NCBI RefSeq assembly: GCF_947623445.1
Contig: NC_135241.1
Coordinates: forward strand, 4,590,501 to 4,654,500
From: Clavelina lepadiformis
Taxonomy: Eukaryota > Chordata > Ascidiacea > Aplousobranchia > Clavelinidae
Length of the DNA stretch: 64,000 bases
Reading direction: 5' to 3'
Of the stretch, positions 25,931-37,823 are shown piece by piece (positions within the stretch are counted from its first letter, which is position 1; the number at the start of each line of letters is the position of its first letter). A model generated the notes under the pieces. The model was not told where the DNA came from. It saw only the letters and a list, made by a program, of their open reading frames with translations, and did no database searches. A program made the translations under genes and the position numbers.

Positions 25931-27065
25931 TCATGTAAGCTTAAAATAGTTACAAATCCAATACAGTAAAAACGCTCCAACGCAAAGCAAGATGCTGATG
26001 GTAATTCGAGTTTCTTTATACATTTGATGGAACGCTGGATGAGATTTCATCAGATCAGTCATTATTTTACCTTTCGCATTGACATGTGGAAAGGGTTTGT
26101 CAGGTATGCTTTCCCCCAGAAATTTACAGAGCGGTTCCCAACCTTGCTTTATGTCATAAACAAGTAGCTTCTCCTTAGGGGCATTCTGATAAAATGACAA
26201 AATAAAGAAAGTTTAAATAGTTATTTTTGTAATAAATAAAACTGTTGCACACTGCAAGCTGTTATGAAACATTTACGCCACACAAAAGTTTTAAGTTAGG
26301 CTACTGCATGTATAGATCATGTAGGCTCATACCCTACCCTACATGAACTTCTAATGTAAGCTATACCTGCAAACAGTAAGCTTGATTGTGACGAAAGTTA
26401 ACTTTGTTCAATGTTGCATTTTTGAATGAATTGAAATCAAATGGGTTTTTAACTGGAAGTCCATATACCATCCGCACTGCATAAAACAACTTTTGCATTG
26501 TCACAACGACTGAAAGTTAAAGGATGGTAAGTCAAAGAGTTTAAATCAAATTTTCTTACCAAAGCCTTGGTAGAATCTAAAATACCGCCAGCCTGTAGGC
26601 GACAGTATTTGGACCAGTTGGTACAGCTTGTTCCTTGCTAGTTCAGTGCCTTGCTTATACTGACTTCTGTACCATTGTTCCTCTTCTTTGGTTGTTAGAA
26701 TGATCTAAAATTTTAACACAATACCTGAAATGGAATTAAAGATAAACTGTTTATATGTTATAAAAATAGTACACTGACATAACAAACGCTAAATTTCTGC
26801 CAAGATAACGTACTTTAGAATCGGGAAAAGCATGGTGAATTTCTTCCCAAAGGTAAAAAACTGGTGCTGCTGTCACCGCATCCACATCATCATACATCCG
26901 TCTGAAATCCTCATCTGTTGCTCCTTTCTCAAAAATTCTCTCCCATTCTTTGTCATGATACCAGAAATGATCCATGTAGTCGTAGACAATGAACCCAAGC
27001 TCTCGTAATGCCACAGCAATAGACTTTGTACCAGTTTTAGAGAAGCCGGCAAGTATTACTTTCAT
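25931..27065 (-). CDS. Tail-anchored Sulfotransfer_4-like protein S4 (intact copy)
   Basis: Four exons, 27065-26814, 26704-26560, 26509-26367 and 26185-25931, all GT-AG, one frame, 264 aa. It shows the P-loop GFSKTGTKS at residues 8-16 (5'-phosphosulfate loop of PAPS-dependent sulfotransferases), a second PAPS-binding-type segment SKIILTTKEEEQWYRS, then KEKLLVYD, GWEPLCKFLG and PDKPFPHVN, all typical of the Sulfotransfer_4 family (older labels: NAD-dependent epimerase). A hydrophobic segment at about 242-260 ends four residues from the C-terminus (FKLT), so it should be a tail-anchored enzyme with its domain in the cytosol. The substrate is unknown. Most relatives read TGTTS where this one has TGTKS. 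Introns 1 and 2 are short (109 and 50 bp). It is the only copy here with every splice site canonical. Confidence 0.88.
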
Positions 27066-28429
27066 TTTCTGTTAATTGTTGTTACTACCCTATAATTACA
27101 ATTGTGTAACACTAATAATAGCCTAGTTTTCAAACCCGTGTTTAATAGTTTATGAAACAGCTTGTGTGACTTGCAATTTCGCCTATGGATATAATATTAT
27201 TAAATACCATTTTGTGGGTTAAAACTTCTAGAAATTTTGCCTTTAGATTTCAACGATTGAGCACAATTTTCGAAAAAGAAGTGTTTAAACTTTCAAGAAA
27301 TAAACTTGTTTTAGAACCAACGTTCACTAAGCGAAGTCTAAAACCTGCTATCAGTAGGAATTGAAGTTTACTGCAAACTTTTAAACATAGTTTAGCAGTT
27401 TTGTAAATAACATTTGGGTTCTTGTGCTGCTGACAAACACATGTTCAAATTTCTTTTTTTTTTGTTACAGTAAATTGCTGGTCAAGGGATTTGGACGCCG
27501 GACATACGCATTTCAATATAACACTAAATGTTGAGAACTAAATAGACTTAAATACAAGGCTATTACAGAAATTGAACTTATACATTTGCAGACATGACGG
27601 CAGACGCCATGACCATAATAAAAAACAGGAGAACAAAATGTGTGTCTTATCGTGTATCATCTAATTTAAAAATTAGATTGGATACGAAGTGCAAAGTATA
27701 AAAAGATAGAATCATAAACATAATATAAGTACAAATAGCAAGTGGTGCTATAATAAAATCAAATTGCTAATGACATAGTCATTTGAAAAAAATGTCTAAG
27801 GCCATAGTAAGTCCAAGCAAAGAAATAAATAAATCGGAATGTAACTGAACAAAATTTACTTCAAAAAAATAGTCCAACCAGGTAGGTACTAAATTAGACA
27901 ATTTCAATTGTGTTTGTTTAAATCTGAACTGGAATCGTTCCCCGAATTTCTGTAACAAAACGTGGATAGAAAGTCCTACCAATAATAGAAACATTTCGCA
28001 GTAGTTGGTAGTTTTTGTAATGTACCTAAAAACAGATTGCGAACGTGTTAAAATATTGCGCACCAAAACGTTGGGCACCCCGACTGTACACTATTCTTTC
28101 TTTACTATGTTATGCAATATTTCTAACACTTTTCAGGTTTAACATATTAAGTTTGGATCATAAAAACACAATTCCAGAGACATTTTCGAATTTCAAGCAT
28201 TTGTACCAAAAAGTCTGTGGAAACTTTCCGATAAAACTGATATCATACCATAGAATTGATGGCGCTAAGAAAAAGTGGAGTTGTTTGAAGTCTTGGACTT
28301 GTGTTAGCACTATTTGATATCTAGTTTAAGCATCCCAAGACCACAGTAGTAGTTACAAATAACCAGCAGATTTAATTATCTCGCACAGATTTTCAAGGAA
28401 AAGCTTCGAGGATTGCGTGTAAAATACAC

Positions 28430-31400
28430 ATTTCCGCAGGGCAAACTCTCTAACCTGGTTTGAGGACGTTTGGTTGCCTTTAAAAGCATGGCTGGCACGA
28501 GTCAACAGATGTAGTCAGAAACATTCCTAACTTTTGCTTTGCCACATGCTCTAAAACATGGCTGTTTTTAATCGTTGAAATGAGATCTCAACAGAATTTT
28601 TTACAAATAGCAGTTTGTATGTTCTGACTAGCTTCGTTGTCTGCATCAAATTTTCCTTTCTACGAGGCAAGATGATACAGTAGAAAAAATATTTAATTTT
28701 GTATTTGATATGTTTGGATTAAATATTAATAAACCGTGTTCCTAAGAAACTAGGGTCGCTTAGCCTGTGTATGGAAAAGTGCACTCTATCCCGCTGATTC
28801 AAATAATAATAAAACAAGTTATACACAACGTACAACAACAAAATTTATGCTATCACATTCAGTATTTCATCTTGCATAATATACATTTAAACTGCGTTGT
28901 GTAGCCAACAATTTAAAAGTATGCATACAATAATTGTAACTTTTTTGCAGTGGACTTAATTATTTTTGAAATGGAGCCAGTCAATGTAATTTCTGTCAAA
29001 CAAATTTTTTTAATTTCATACGCATTCATGTTGATTTTGCTGTTTTCTGATTGGTTTAAAACATAGCCACCAAATACTTTTTATTTAATTTTTGGACGAG
29101 TTTTATTGGTAAATTCAGCCATATTTTGCAAAATAATTTTTCAAATATCACCAGCCAATGTCAGGTAAACCTAAGTAAATCTTCGTAGCTATGCAGTGAT
29201 TGAACATCCGGTCTCCGATGCGTATAGCATTTGCGAAAGCAAGCTGTATGATGAAAAGTTGCTTTAGACAAGCTAAACAAAATAATTGTATCTAGGCTAA
29301 AGTCGATTGGAAATAATTTAGAATCGACAGTACATGCAAACTCACTAGCCAAGCATGCTTTCTCTGCCTGTTTCCGTACCAACAATCAAGATCTATCCTA
29401 CATGAAAAAGATAGTTGTCATGTCTTTTGTGTATCATCTCAATTATATTTCCAATGAAAAGGAAAATGACAACAGGGAAGTAAATGCGCTTGGTAAGTAT
29501 TTTATTTTAATATTTGCAATGTAAATCGTTATATCAATATCTTTTCAAACGTATCCTAACTCTCATATAGACATCAAGTAACGTAACTTGCTATCTATAA
29601 CAATGAACTTTACCAGAACAGTTTTTTTTTGTACACTGACTCTGCAACACAAGTCAGACCCGAGCCAAAAAACGTGGTTAAAAAGGAAACTTATTGAAAA
29701 GGTAGCTCAGAAAAAATTTTAAAAAAACATAGAATATTGAGGAATTTATGCGCAAGAGCGCGAATATTACAGTTATTGCACTAGATATTATAGTTTTTGT
29801 ACTGGACACCGAAATTTCATTTCAGGCTTGAAAATCAGGTTTCTGTGAAGACCACGAGTTTGGTGCGATGGAACTTGAAAAGTATTGTACATAGAGAAGT
29901 GAAGTTTGGTTACAGTTAGAAGAATCGTGTTTAAATACCTGAGAAAACTCCATGAAATTGCACCAAAAATTAATATTAAAATAGCAATTTTTAGATAAAC
30001 TTCGTACACTGGGTACTTTCGTAGACTGGCTACCCGACCCTATTTATACGTTACTCAACACACTTCCACATAAAACACGAAAAAGTATTGCTGAACTGCT
30101 GACAAGTGCAACTTTGCAGGTCAGTAGGCTAAGCCTAAAAGTGTGAGAGTGTGTCACGCTTGAGTGAGCACAGTTAAAAATTGAATAAGATGTTGATGAG
30201 GATTAAACAATAATAATCTACTTTATACACTAAAATTAAGATATTTCAGTATGTTATCGCTAATAAATAAGTTAAAAAAATGTTGAGGGAGATAATACCA
30301 ATTCGCGTAATGCTACACACAGGTTGCAAGCAAATTACACATAATAGAGAAATTGGTTGAACAACACGATTTAGTCCTGCAGTTCTTAACCGATGGGAAG
30401 TTTTACAAGTTCAGGTGAGAAATAAAAAATTTAAATAGCTTTTGTACACACAGATCATACTCATGAAAAAAGGTTTGTTGTAAATGAACATATATTATTC
30501 GCCCTAGCTAACAGTTTGATATGCATTTGACATTGTAGCCACTGCCCAATCATCTCATATAGGCCTATCCAAAGAGGTGTGTCGAAATTACAGTTGAATT
30601 TGTAGTAAGAATATAATCGTATATTGTATAGTACTACGCTGCATATATTTTGTATTTGTGGTACGCATCACAAATGTAATGATTTAATAAAAACAATTTC
30701 GTTAAATTGAAGTGTTTGGTTTGTTACATTCAATTATGTTTAGAAATGAGAATAACTTAAGCTCGAGCTGAAAAACTGTTAAAAACCAAAGGTGGGAAGT
30801 TTGAGTTTGGTAGTGGCGTAAATGAGAAAACAGATGAAAAAGGTGAAGAACCGCAGATCTAGTCTGTATGGTGGTCTAGTACTCTGGTCGTATTAATCGG
30901 TGATTTTTAGCTTTCATTAGGAATGAGACGTTTTTGGATCAAGAGAAACTTAAAAGTCATGTATTACGTTAGAATGATCTGGTTTCAACCTACCAATTGA
31001 AATTTTTTGATGTCCATTATAGAATTTAACAGCAAAGTATTTCAGCGTTCTTTCCACGATATAGCGTAGTGATCTTCTTCAAAACTTCAAAAATTGTCAT
31101 AATTGCCCCCTTGATAGACAATATCGCCACTGTTGAATATACCTGATATAGGGTAAGCCAAAAAGTATGACACTTGCAAGGGCGGTTCTTGTTTTACACT
31201 TTACAGTATTTTATCAACACGGAAAAAACAATGAGTGCACATCATCAGAAACAATTAGAATATAAACCTTGCATTTAGCTTGATGTGAACCAATAGCGTC
31301 AGTAAATTAAGCGTACTACTTCTAACTTCCTTCCAAATGAGGTTGAGATTTGTTAACAAAACTACAGTGTTTCTTTAAATGAGAACAATAATAGTTATAG

Positions 31401-31970
31401 GGCAACAAAGACATTACGCTGTTTATATGATATTGAACTGGTCCTGATCCAGAAATGCGGTTGGATGTTAAACTTGGATATTATTTTATTGGCAAATAAC
31501 TTGTGACGAAGCACAGGCATAGCTTGACACGTAGAGACGTCTCAAAAGAGCGTCTTTATGATTCCTTGTCTAAAAGATGACTGACTTGAAATGCGTAACG
31601 TGAAATAGAGAAAAAACGCAATGGCTTTTTCAGCAAATAAACGTGGTGTCCTGCCGCTATCTAGCGGACAAGGTGGTGAACGTTAAATAGTGCTTTGAAT
31701 TTCGTTAATAACTGTTGCTCACTCCATGCAGTAAAATTGATTAGAGTGATTTTCGATGCAATCATACATAGGAACAAGCAAGGGAACAATATGCCAGCAC
31801 ATTAGACCAAAACTTTAGTTGTTTCTATGATTATAATGGTAACTATAAGAATCGATAAAAACAGCAACAAATAAGTCATCAACAAATACCATTGAAAAAA
31901 TGTAAAATATCTTGTTGTAACAGACAAAAACATTGAAAAAATCTTCAACTTTTTTAAGTCGTAAAGCAGA
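28430..31970. repeat. Tandem-unit spacer, copy 1
   Basis: Blocks at 28.43-28.75, 30.0-30.36, 30.85-31.33 and 31.72-31.97 kb match, in order and orientation, 34.64-34.95, 35.08-35.35, 35.37-35.75 and 35.75-35.98 kb. Copy 1 is longer because of stretches absent from copy 2. Confidence 0.75.
30840..31100 (-). mobile_element. Ty3/gypsy-like pol 3'-end fossil (copy 1)
   Basis: The minus-strand translation resembles the C-terminal part of LTR-retrotransposon integrase (the YFAV...ISI-RLKP segment) and is homologous to the better preserved fragment at 35.3-35.66 kb. Broken, a short remnant only. It was present before the surrounding unit was duplicated. Confidence 0.5.
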
Positions 31971-31972
31971 AA

Positions 31973-33202
31973 TCATGTAAGCTTAAAATATTTACAAATC
32001 CAATACAGTAAAAACGCTCCGATGCAAAGCAAGATGCTGATGGTAATTCGAGCTTCTTTATACATTTGATGGAACGCTGGATGAGACTTCATCAAATCGG
32101 TCATTATTTCAGCTTTCGCATTAACATGTGGAAAGGGTTTGTCAGGTATACTTTTCCCAAGAAGTGTACAGAGCGGTTCCCAACCTTGTTTTACGTCATA
32201 AACTAGTAACTTGTCTTTTGGGGCATTCTGGTGAAAATGAAAAAAAATAAAACACGTTCAAATAAACATTTTCATAATAAATAAAACTGTTGTACACTGC
32301 AAGCTGTTATGAAACATTTACGCCACACAAAGCTTTTAAGTTAGGCTACTGTAAGAATAGGGCTAATAGGCCTATACCATTTTCAAATATTAATGTAAGC
32401 TATACCTGCAAACAGTAAGCTTGATGGTGACGAAAGTTTGCTTTGTTCAATGTGGCATTTTTGAATTGACTGAAATCAAATGGGTTCTTCATTGAAAGTC
32501 CATACACCATCCGCACTGCATAAAACAACTTTTGCGTTGTGATGACGATAGAAAGTTTCGACAAGATGGAAAGTCAAAGCGTTTAAATCAAATTTTCTAA
32601 CCAAATCCTTGATAGAATTTAAAATACCGCCAGCCTGTAGGCGACAGTATTTGAACCAATTGGTACAGCTTGTTCCTTGCTAGTTCAGTGCCTTGCTTAC
32701 ACCGACTTCTGTACCATCGCTCCACTTCTTTGGTTGTTAAAACGATCTAAAATTTTAACACAATATCCGAAATAGAATTAAAGATAAACTGTTTATAACT
32801 TATATGAAGACAATTGTAAACTGACATAACTTGTTAAAATGATCTAACATTTTACACAATCCCTGAAATAGAGTTAAACGTTAAATGTTTCACATTAGAC
32901 AACAACTGTCAAATGGCACAACAAACGATATTTTCGACAGTATACCGTACTTTAGCATCTGGAAAAGCATGGTGAATTTCTTCCCAAACGTAAAAAACTG
33001 GTGCTCCTGTTACAGCATCCACGCCATCGTACATCTGTCTGAAATCCTCATCTGTTGCCCCTTTCTCAAAAATTCTCTCCCATTCTTTGTCATGATACCA
33101 AAAATGATCCATATAGTCGTAGACAATGAACCCAAGCTCTCGTAATGCCACAGCCATAGACTTTGTACCAGTTTTAGAGAAGCCGGCAAGTATTACTTTC
33201 AT
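31973..33202 (-). CDS. Tail-anchored Sulfotransfer_4-like protein S5 (one non-canonical acceptor)
   Basis: Exons 33202-32951, 32746-32602, 32548-32406 and 32227-31973 have exactly the lengths of intact copy S4 (252, 145, 143, 255 bp) and stay open, giving a 264-aa product with the P-loop GFSKTGTKS, GWEPLCTLLG, PDKPFPHVN and a C-terminal membrane segment ending FKLT. The one flaw is the 3' end of intron 2: where S4 has CTTTCAG before TC, this copy has CTTTCTA before TC (32549-32550), so no AG precedes exon 3 and no nearby AG restores the frame. The coding exons look maintained, so this is either a very recent pseudogene, a sequence or assembly error, or an unusual splice. Same predicted activity and placement as S4; substrate unknown. 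Confidence 0.7.
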
Positions 33203-34639
33203 TTTTGTAAACGTTTATTAGTAGCTTAATTTCATATGTTTACAATCAATATAATTAAGCAATCACAGGTTTTTTTAAATTTTATTTTAATATGTTGCAA
33301 AACAGCTTGTGCGATTTGCCATTTCCTCTATGGCTTTCAAAACACATCATTTTTTATATATTAAGTCTGAGTCGGGGCTTTTAATAATTTAGTCTTTAGT
33401 TTTTTTGATTATTGAGCACAATTTTTGAAATAAACGATTTTCAAACTTTCAAAATCTGAACTTGTTTTAGAAGCAACGTTCACTAAGTAAATTCCCAATT
33501 AGCTGTTATTAGTTAAAAAAATAACTGATTTGAAGTTTTCTGCAAAATTCTTTGCAAATTTACACATCGCATTTGAAACCTCCACAACAACCGATTGTGT
33601 AAGTAGCAAATGGGAAAATATTTTTAACTAAGTTCACCCGATAACCTGTACCAGAGTTTTTACATAGCTTTCCACAACTATGCCTCTACATTTTCTTATA
33701 AAAAATTGAGTGTTGTGTTCTTGTAGTCCACATAATAATGCATTTGTCGTGCGCTTATAATATTGAAGGACGCGACTTTGAATTACACCAAGCTAATGAA
33801 ACTTATCAAATCACGACATGATCATATGTCGTCATTATTTGTATCAATAATACAGTACGGTGATTTTCATTTCAAATTCTAAACTGGCTGAATGGAATAG
33901 TAACTGCAGTTTATTCAAATTCAATTCTACACTTACGACATTGGCTCAGTTCAATTTACACTATTCCAACAAGAATCTTGACTTCGCTTAAACTTCTTGT
34001 GTGAATCGAATCGACACATTATACCTTACACTGCGTGTCAAAATAACCGCATTTGCACAAATCGGTAGTAAAATTGTTTTTGGTTCTGTGCTTGCAGTAC
34101 AGATGTTTTGGTGTTAAAACTTATAGTCTGTTGGAAATACCGTTTATTTCAACTTGAAAAAGTTTTTACAGTTTTCTCTAAACTGTCGCCATCCCACTTT
34201 GGCCTATATTTGTCATCTATAAGATGCCGTTGGTGAATCAGAAATGACTAGTGATTTATTGGTTTAAATAAACATGGATGAAACCAGACTGTAACCTTCT
34301 ATAAATGCGTTCAAATCTCGGAAAACTTTTAACCACATTTTATAAAAATAAACACAACCTGATAGCTTCAACATTTCCAAACTTGTCAAAAATATTCTCG
34401 TAATTACGTAAAGGCATGCCTCTGCAATCAACTTTTTAATGACCGTGTATATTGAATTAACAAAAACTTGTCGGGATAGAGTTAAGTGCATGGTTGTTTG
34501 CCAAACGAGCTGTATGTTTGATAAACAGCAATTTGTCGACATTGCTCTTCCCAATGCCAAATAGCTAGAAGGCATACATTTAAAAAGTTTTACTTTTTGC
34601 AACCGATAATGATGCAGAATTGAGAATTCTGGTCAGAAT

Positions 34640-35980
34640 GGATTGAGGAGGGTTGGTTAGACTGGTGCCTGTCAGAGCCTGGCTGCCACGAGGCAACAGG
34701 TATAATCAAAAAACAAGAACGATTGCTGACTTTTGCTTGACCAAATGCTCTCTAATATGGCTTTATTTTCTCATCAGATTTTTCTTCATATAAAGCAGTT
34801 TGTATGTAACAAATTGCTTCGTTGTCTGCATCAAATTTTTGTCTATGAGGCAATATGTTACAGTGAAAAATATGTTTGATTTTCTATTTGATATGTTTGT
34901 CTTGGATTAAATATTAATAACTGGTGTTCCCAAGAAACTAAAATCGCTATCTGCTCTCGCATGGCATAAATGTGCAATAAAGGAAAGTTCAATAACTTTT
35001 ACTAGCTCCGGCCACCTCTAATTAAAACAATGTATGAAAAAAACACAGAATAGATTTCGTTACAACTATACACACGTTACTCAATGCACTTTCACAAAAC
35101 TCACAAAACGGCTGCTCTATAGCACTGCTGACAGGTGCAAGTCACTGCACTGGAAGCGTGTCACGCTCGAGGAAGCACAGTTAAAAATTGAATAAGACTT
35201 AGATGGGGACTAAAAAATGTCAATCTACTTTATGTCATAAAATTAAGAGATTGAAAACTTTATTGCTAATAAATAGGCTAAAAAATTGTTAAGGAAAATA
35301 ATACCAGTGCGCGTAATGTTACGCAGTGGATGCAAGAAAACTGCACACAAACGAAAATGATTTAACAGCACAACCTAGCCTGTATGGTGGTCTAATAGTC
35401 TGGTCGAACGTCAAATCGGTGATTTTTAACTTGCATTTTATGCTCCAGGTATGAGACGTTTTTGTATTAAAAGAAACGTAGAAGTGATCCACTACATCAT
35501 AATGACCTGGTTTCAACCTATCAATGGAAATTGTTTGATGTCCATTGTCGAATTGAACAGCAAAATGTTTGAGCGTCCTATTTACGATATAGCCGCGTAA
35601 GCCAAGAAGTATGACATTTGCAAGGACGGTTCTTGTTTTACAGTACTTTATCAACACGGAAAAAACAATGAGTGCACGGCATCAGAAACAGTTAGAATAT
35701 AAACCTTACATTTAGCTTGACGTGAACCAATAGCGTCACTAAATTAAGCAGTAAGTCAGTAAAATTGTATTAAGCGGTTCACATAAAATTATAAGAAGGA
35801 ACAAGCGAGCGACCAGCAAAATGGTAGCACACGAGACAAGAACATATAATTGTTTCATTGGCTATAGTGGTAAATAAGAACTGATAAAAACGGCAACAAA
35901 TAGGCAAGCGACAGGTACTATTCAAACATACCCGTAAAACATCTTGTTGCAGGCAAAAACATTGAATCTTTAAATCTTTT
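34640..35980. repeat. Tandem-unit spacer, copy 2
   Basis: Shorter partner of 28430-31970, same order and orientation. Shared runs include CTTCGTTGTCTGCATCAAAT, AGTTAAAAATTGAATAAG and TGTATGGTGGTCTA. Confidence 0.75.
35319..35657 (-). mobile_element. Ty3/gypsy-like pol 3'-end fossil (copy 2)
   Basis: A minus-strand fragment of about 110 codons with features of the end of an LTR-retrotransposon polyprotein: an FAVQFDNGHQTISIDRLKP segment (integrase C-terminal region) followed by an IRPPYRL motif of the kind found near the end of gypsy pol. No other parts of an element or clear LTRs were seen beside it. A fossil fragment carried inside the duplicated unit. Confidence 0.6.
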
Positions 35981-35998
35981 CAACTCTTAAAGCAGAAA

Positions 35999-37823
35999 TT
36001 ATGCAAATTTGAAATATTTACAAATCCAATACAGAAAAAACGTTCCAACGCAAAGCAAAATGCTGATGGTAATTCGAGTTTCTTTATACATTTGATGGAA
36101 CGCTGGATGAGTTTCATCAGATCAGTCATTATTTTACCTTTCGCATTGACATGTGGAAAGGATTTGTCAGGTATACTTTTCCCAAGAAGTGTACAGAGCG
36201 GTTCCCAACCTAATTTTACGTCATACACAAGTAGCTTGTCTTTTGGGGCGTTCTGAGGACAACAATAAAGAAGTGAAACACGCTTTCAAAATAATTTCCG
36301 AATTAAATGATATTACGGCACATCGCTTACCTTAATGCATGCTATTTAGAAAGTCGAATTGCTCGTTTCCCCGAACGTAAGCTTTACGTTAATCTAGCTT
36401 ACCGGTATTTTAAACCTTGAAGGACGCTATACCTGCAAACAGTATGCTTGGTTGTGACGGAAGGTTACTTTGTTCAATGTTGGGTTTTTGAATGAACTGA
36501 AATCAAAGGGGTTCTTCACTGAAAGCCCATACACCATTCGCACTGCGTAAAACAACTTTTGCATTATGAGCTTGTGATGACACTAATGAGTAGACGGCAA
36601 CAAACTAATTTTTAAGCTGATATGATGAGAGGTTCCAAAGTTATTATGACAAAAAAGTCAAAATTTATCGTTAAGTCTTTTTAGCAAGATTTTTTTGTTA
36701 AAGTTACAACGCATACCTAATATATAGTTGCAATCTTGAATTAATAATCTATATTGGTTGGTTTTGCCCACTTGTAGACGATAGATTACAATACATTAAG
36801 GGCTAGGTAGGTACAATCTAGGGTTTTGAATCATTTGCATCAGTAAAAAAATGTTTCTGCATTTTAAGATAAATTTTAGCAAGAGATATGGACTTTAACG
36901 GCAAAAATAGCAGAACTTGATGTTGAAGCATTACACTACCGAACCCTTTCAATGAATTCACAATACTTAAAGACACTAAATATTTTTCTCTAGTGCTTTT
37001 TAAGTGACTTCCGTAACTTGTTCTTTGTCTCAGGTGTCGCTGAGTCTTCCATATTTTTGGTTTTTGTTACGTTCTATCGGACAAAAGGATTTATCACCTA
37101 ATGGTTTGATTTTTCATATGCTCTGTGTTTGGCATTTGACATGCAAACGCATTACGCAATCGATAAAAAATTGTAAACTATAAAGTTAAAATTTGAACTT
37201 TTAGGTAAAAAAATTGGTTTACCAAATTGGTTTGGTTTACTAACAAATAGGTTATTGATGAATAATGTTTAACAGTTCTTTCACGATCAAAATTCAATCA
37301 GCTAAGTTTACTGTTCCTTACTCCAGCCTTGGTAGAACTTAAAATAACGCCAGCCTGTAGAAGTCAGTATTTGGACCAGTTGGTACAATTTGTTCCTTGC
37401 GAGTTCATCACCTTGCTTACTCCAGCTTTTATACCAGCTTTCCTCATCTCTGGGGGTTAGAACGATCTAAAAATTTAACACAGTATCTGAGATCGATGTA
37501 ACGGTACATACTTGCTAGGCTAACTGTCAAATGACGCAGCAAAAATTTTATTTTCAGTCAGAAACTCGTACTTTAGCATCGGGAAAAGCATGGTGAATTC
37601 CTTCCCAAAGATGAAATATCGGCACTGCTGTTATGGCATCCACAGCATCATACATCTGTCTGAAATCCTCATCTGTTGCTCCTTTCTCAAAAATTCTCTT
37701 CCATTCTTTGTCATGATACCAAAAATGATCCATATAGTCGTAGACAACGAGACCAAGCTCTCGCAACGCCGCAGCCATAGACTTCGTACCAGTTTTGGAA
37801 TAAGCGGCAAGTATCACTTTCAT
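35999..37823 (-). pseudogene. Sulfotransferase-like copy S6 (frameshifted)
   Basis: Exon equivalents 37823-37572, 37466-37322, 36582-36433 and 36252-35999. Exons 1 and 2 are open (MKVILAAYSKTGTKS; LTPRDEESWYKSW), but the loop reads AAYSKTGTKS instead of AGFSKTGTKS. Exon 3 carries an 8-bp insertion relative to copy S5 near 36570. Exon 4 lacks one A near 36111, which throws the C-terminal third and the membrane anchor out of frame. Intron 2 has expanded to about 740 bp. The first two exons could still make a truncated protein, but the family product is lost. Confidence 0.85.

Larger units (their letters stand above)
27066..31972. other. Spacer between copies S4 and S5
   Basis: No host gene is supported. 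From about 28.43 kb on, it resembles the spacer between S5 and S6 (34.64-35.98 kb) in the same order, so it is part of a duplicated unit. It holds a Ty3/gypsy-like pol remnant near 30.86-31.09 kb. Open segments at 27779-28078 and 28045-28317 have no recognisable product. Confidence 0.6.
33203..35998. other. Spacer between copies S5 and S6
   Basis: The 5' flank of S5 resembles the 5' flanks of S1 and S4 (for example the AGCAACGTTCACTAAG-type stretch near 33475, found also near 27325). From 34.64 kb it is the second copy of the tandem-unit spacer. An open segment at 34264-34602 (minus) has no recognisable product. Confidence 0.55.

Noticed and set aside
27779-28317. Two overlapping open frames of about 90-100 codons
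   Set aside because: Opposite strands, no known motifs, no splice partners; probably chance in AT-rich spacer DNA.
34264-34602. 112-codon minus-strand open frame
   Set aside because: No recognisable domain; not clearly present in the homologous spacer; treated as chance.
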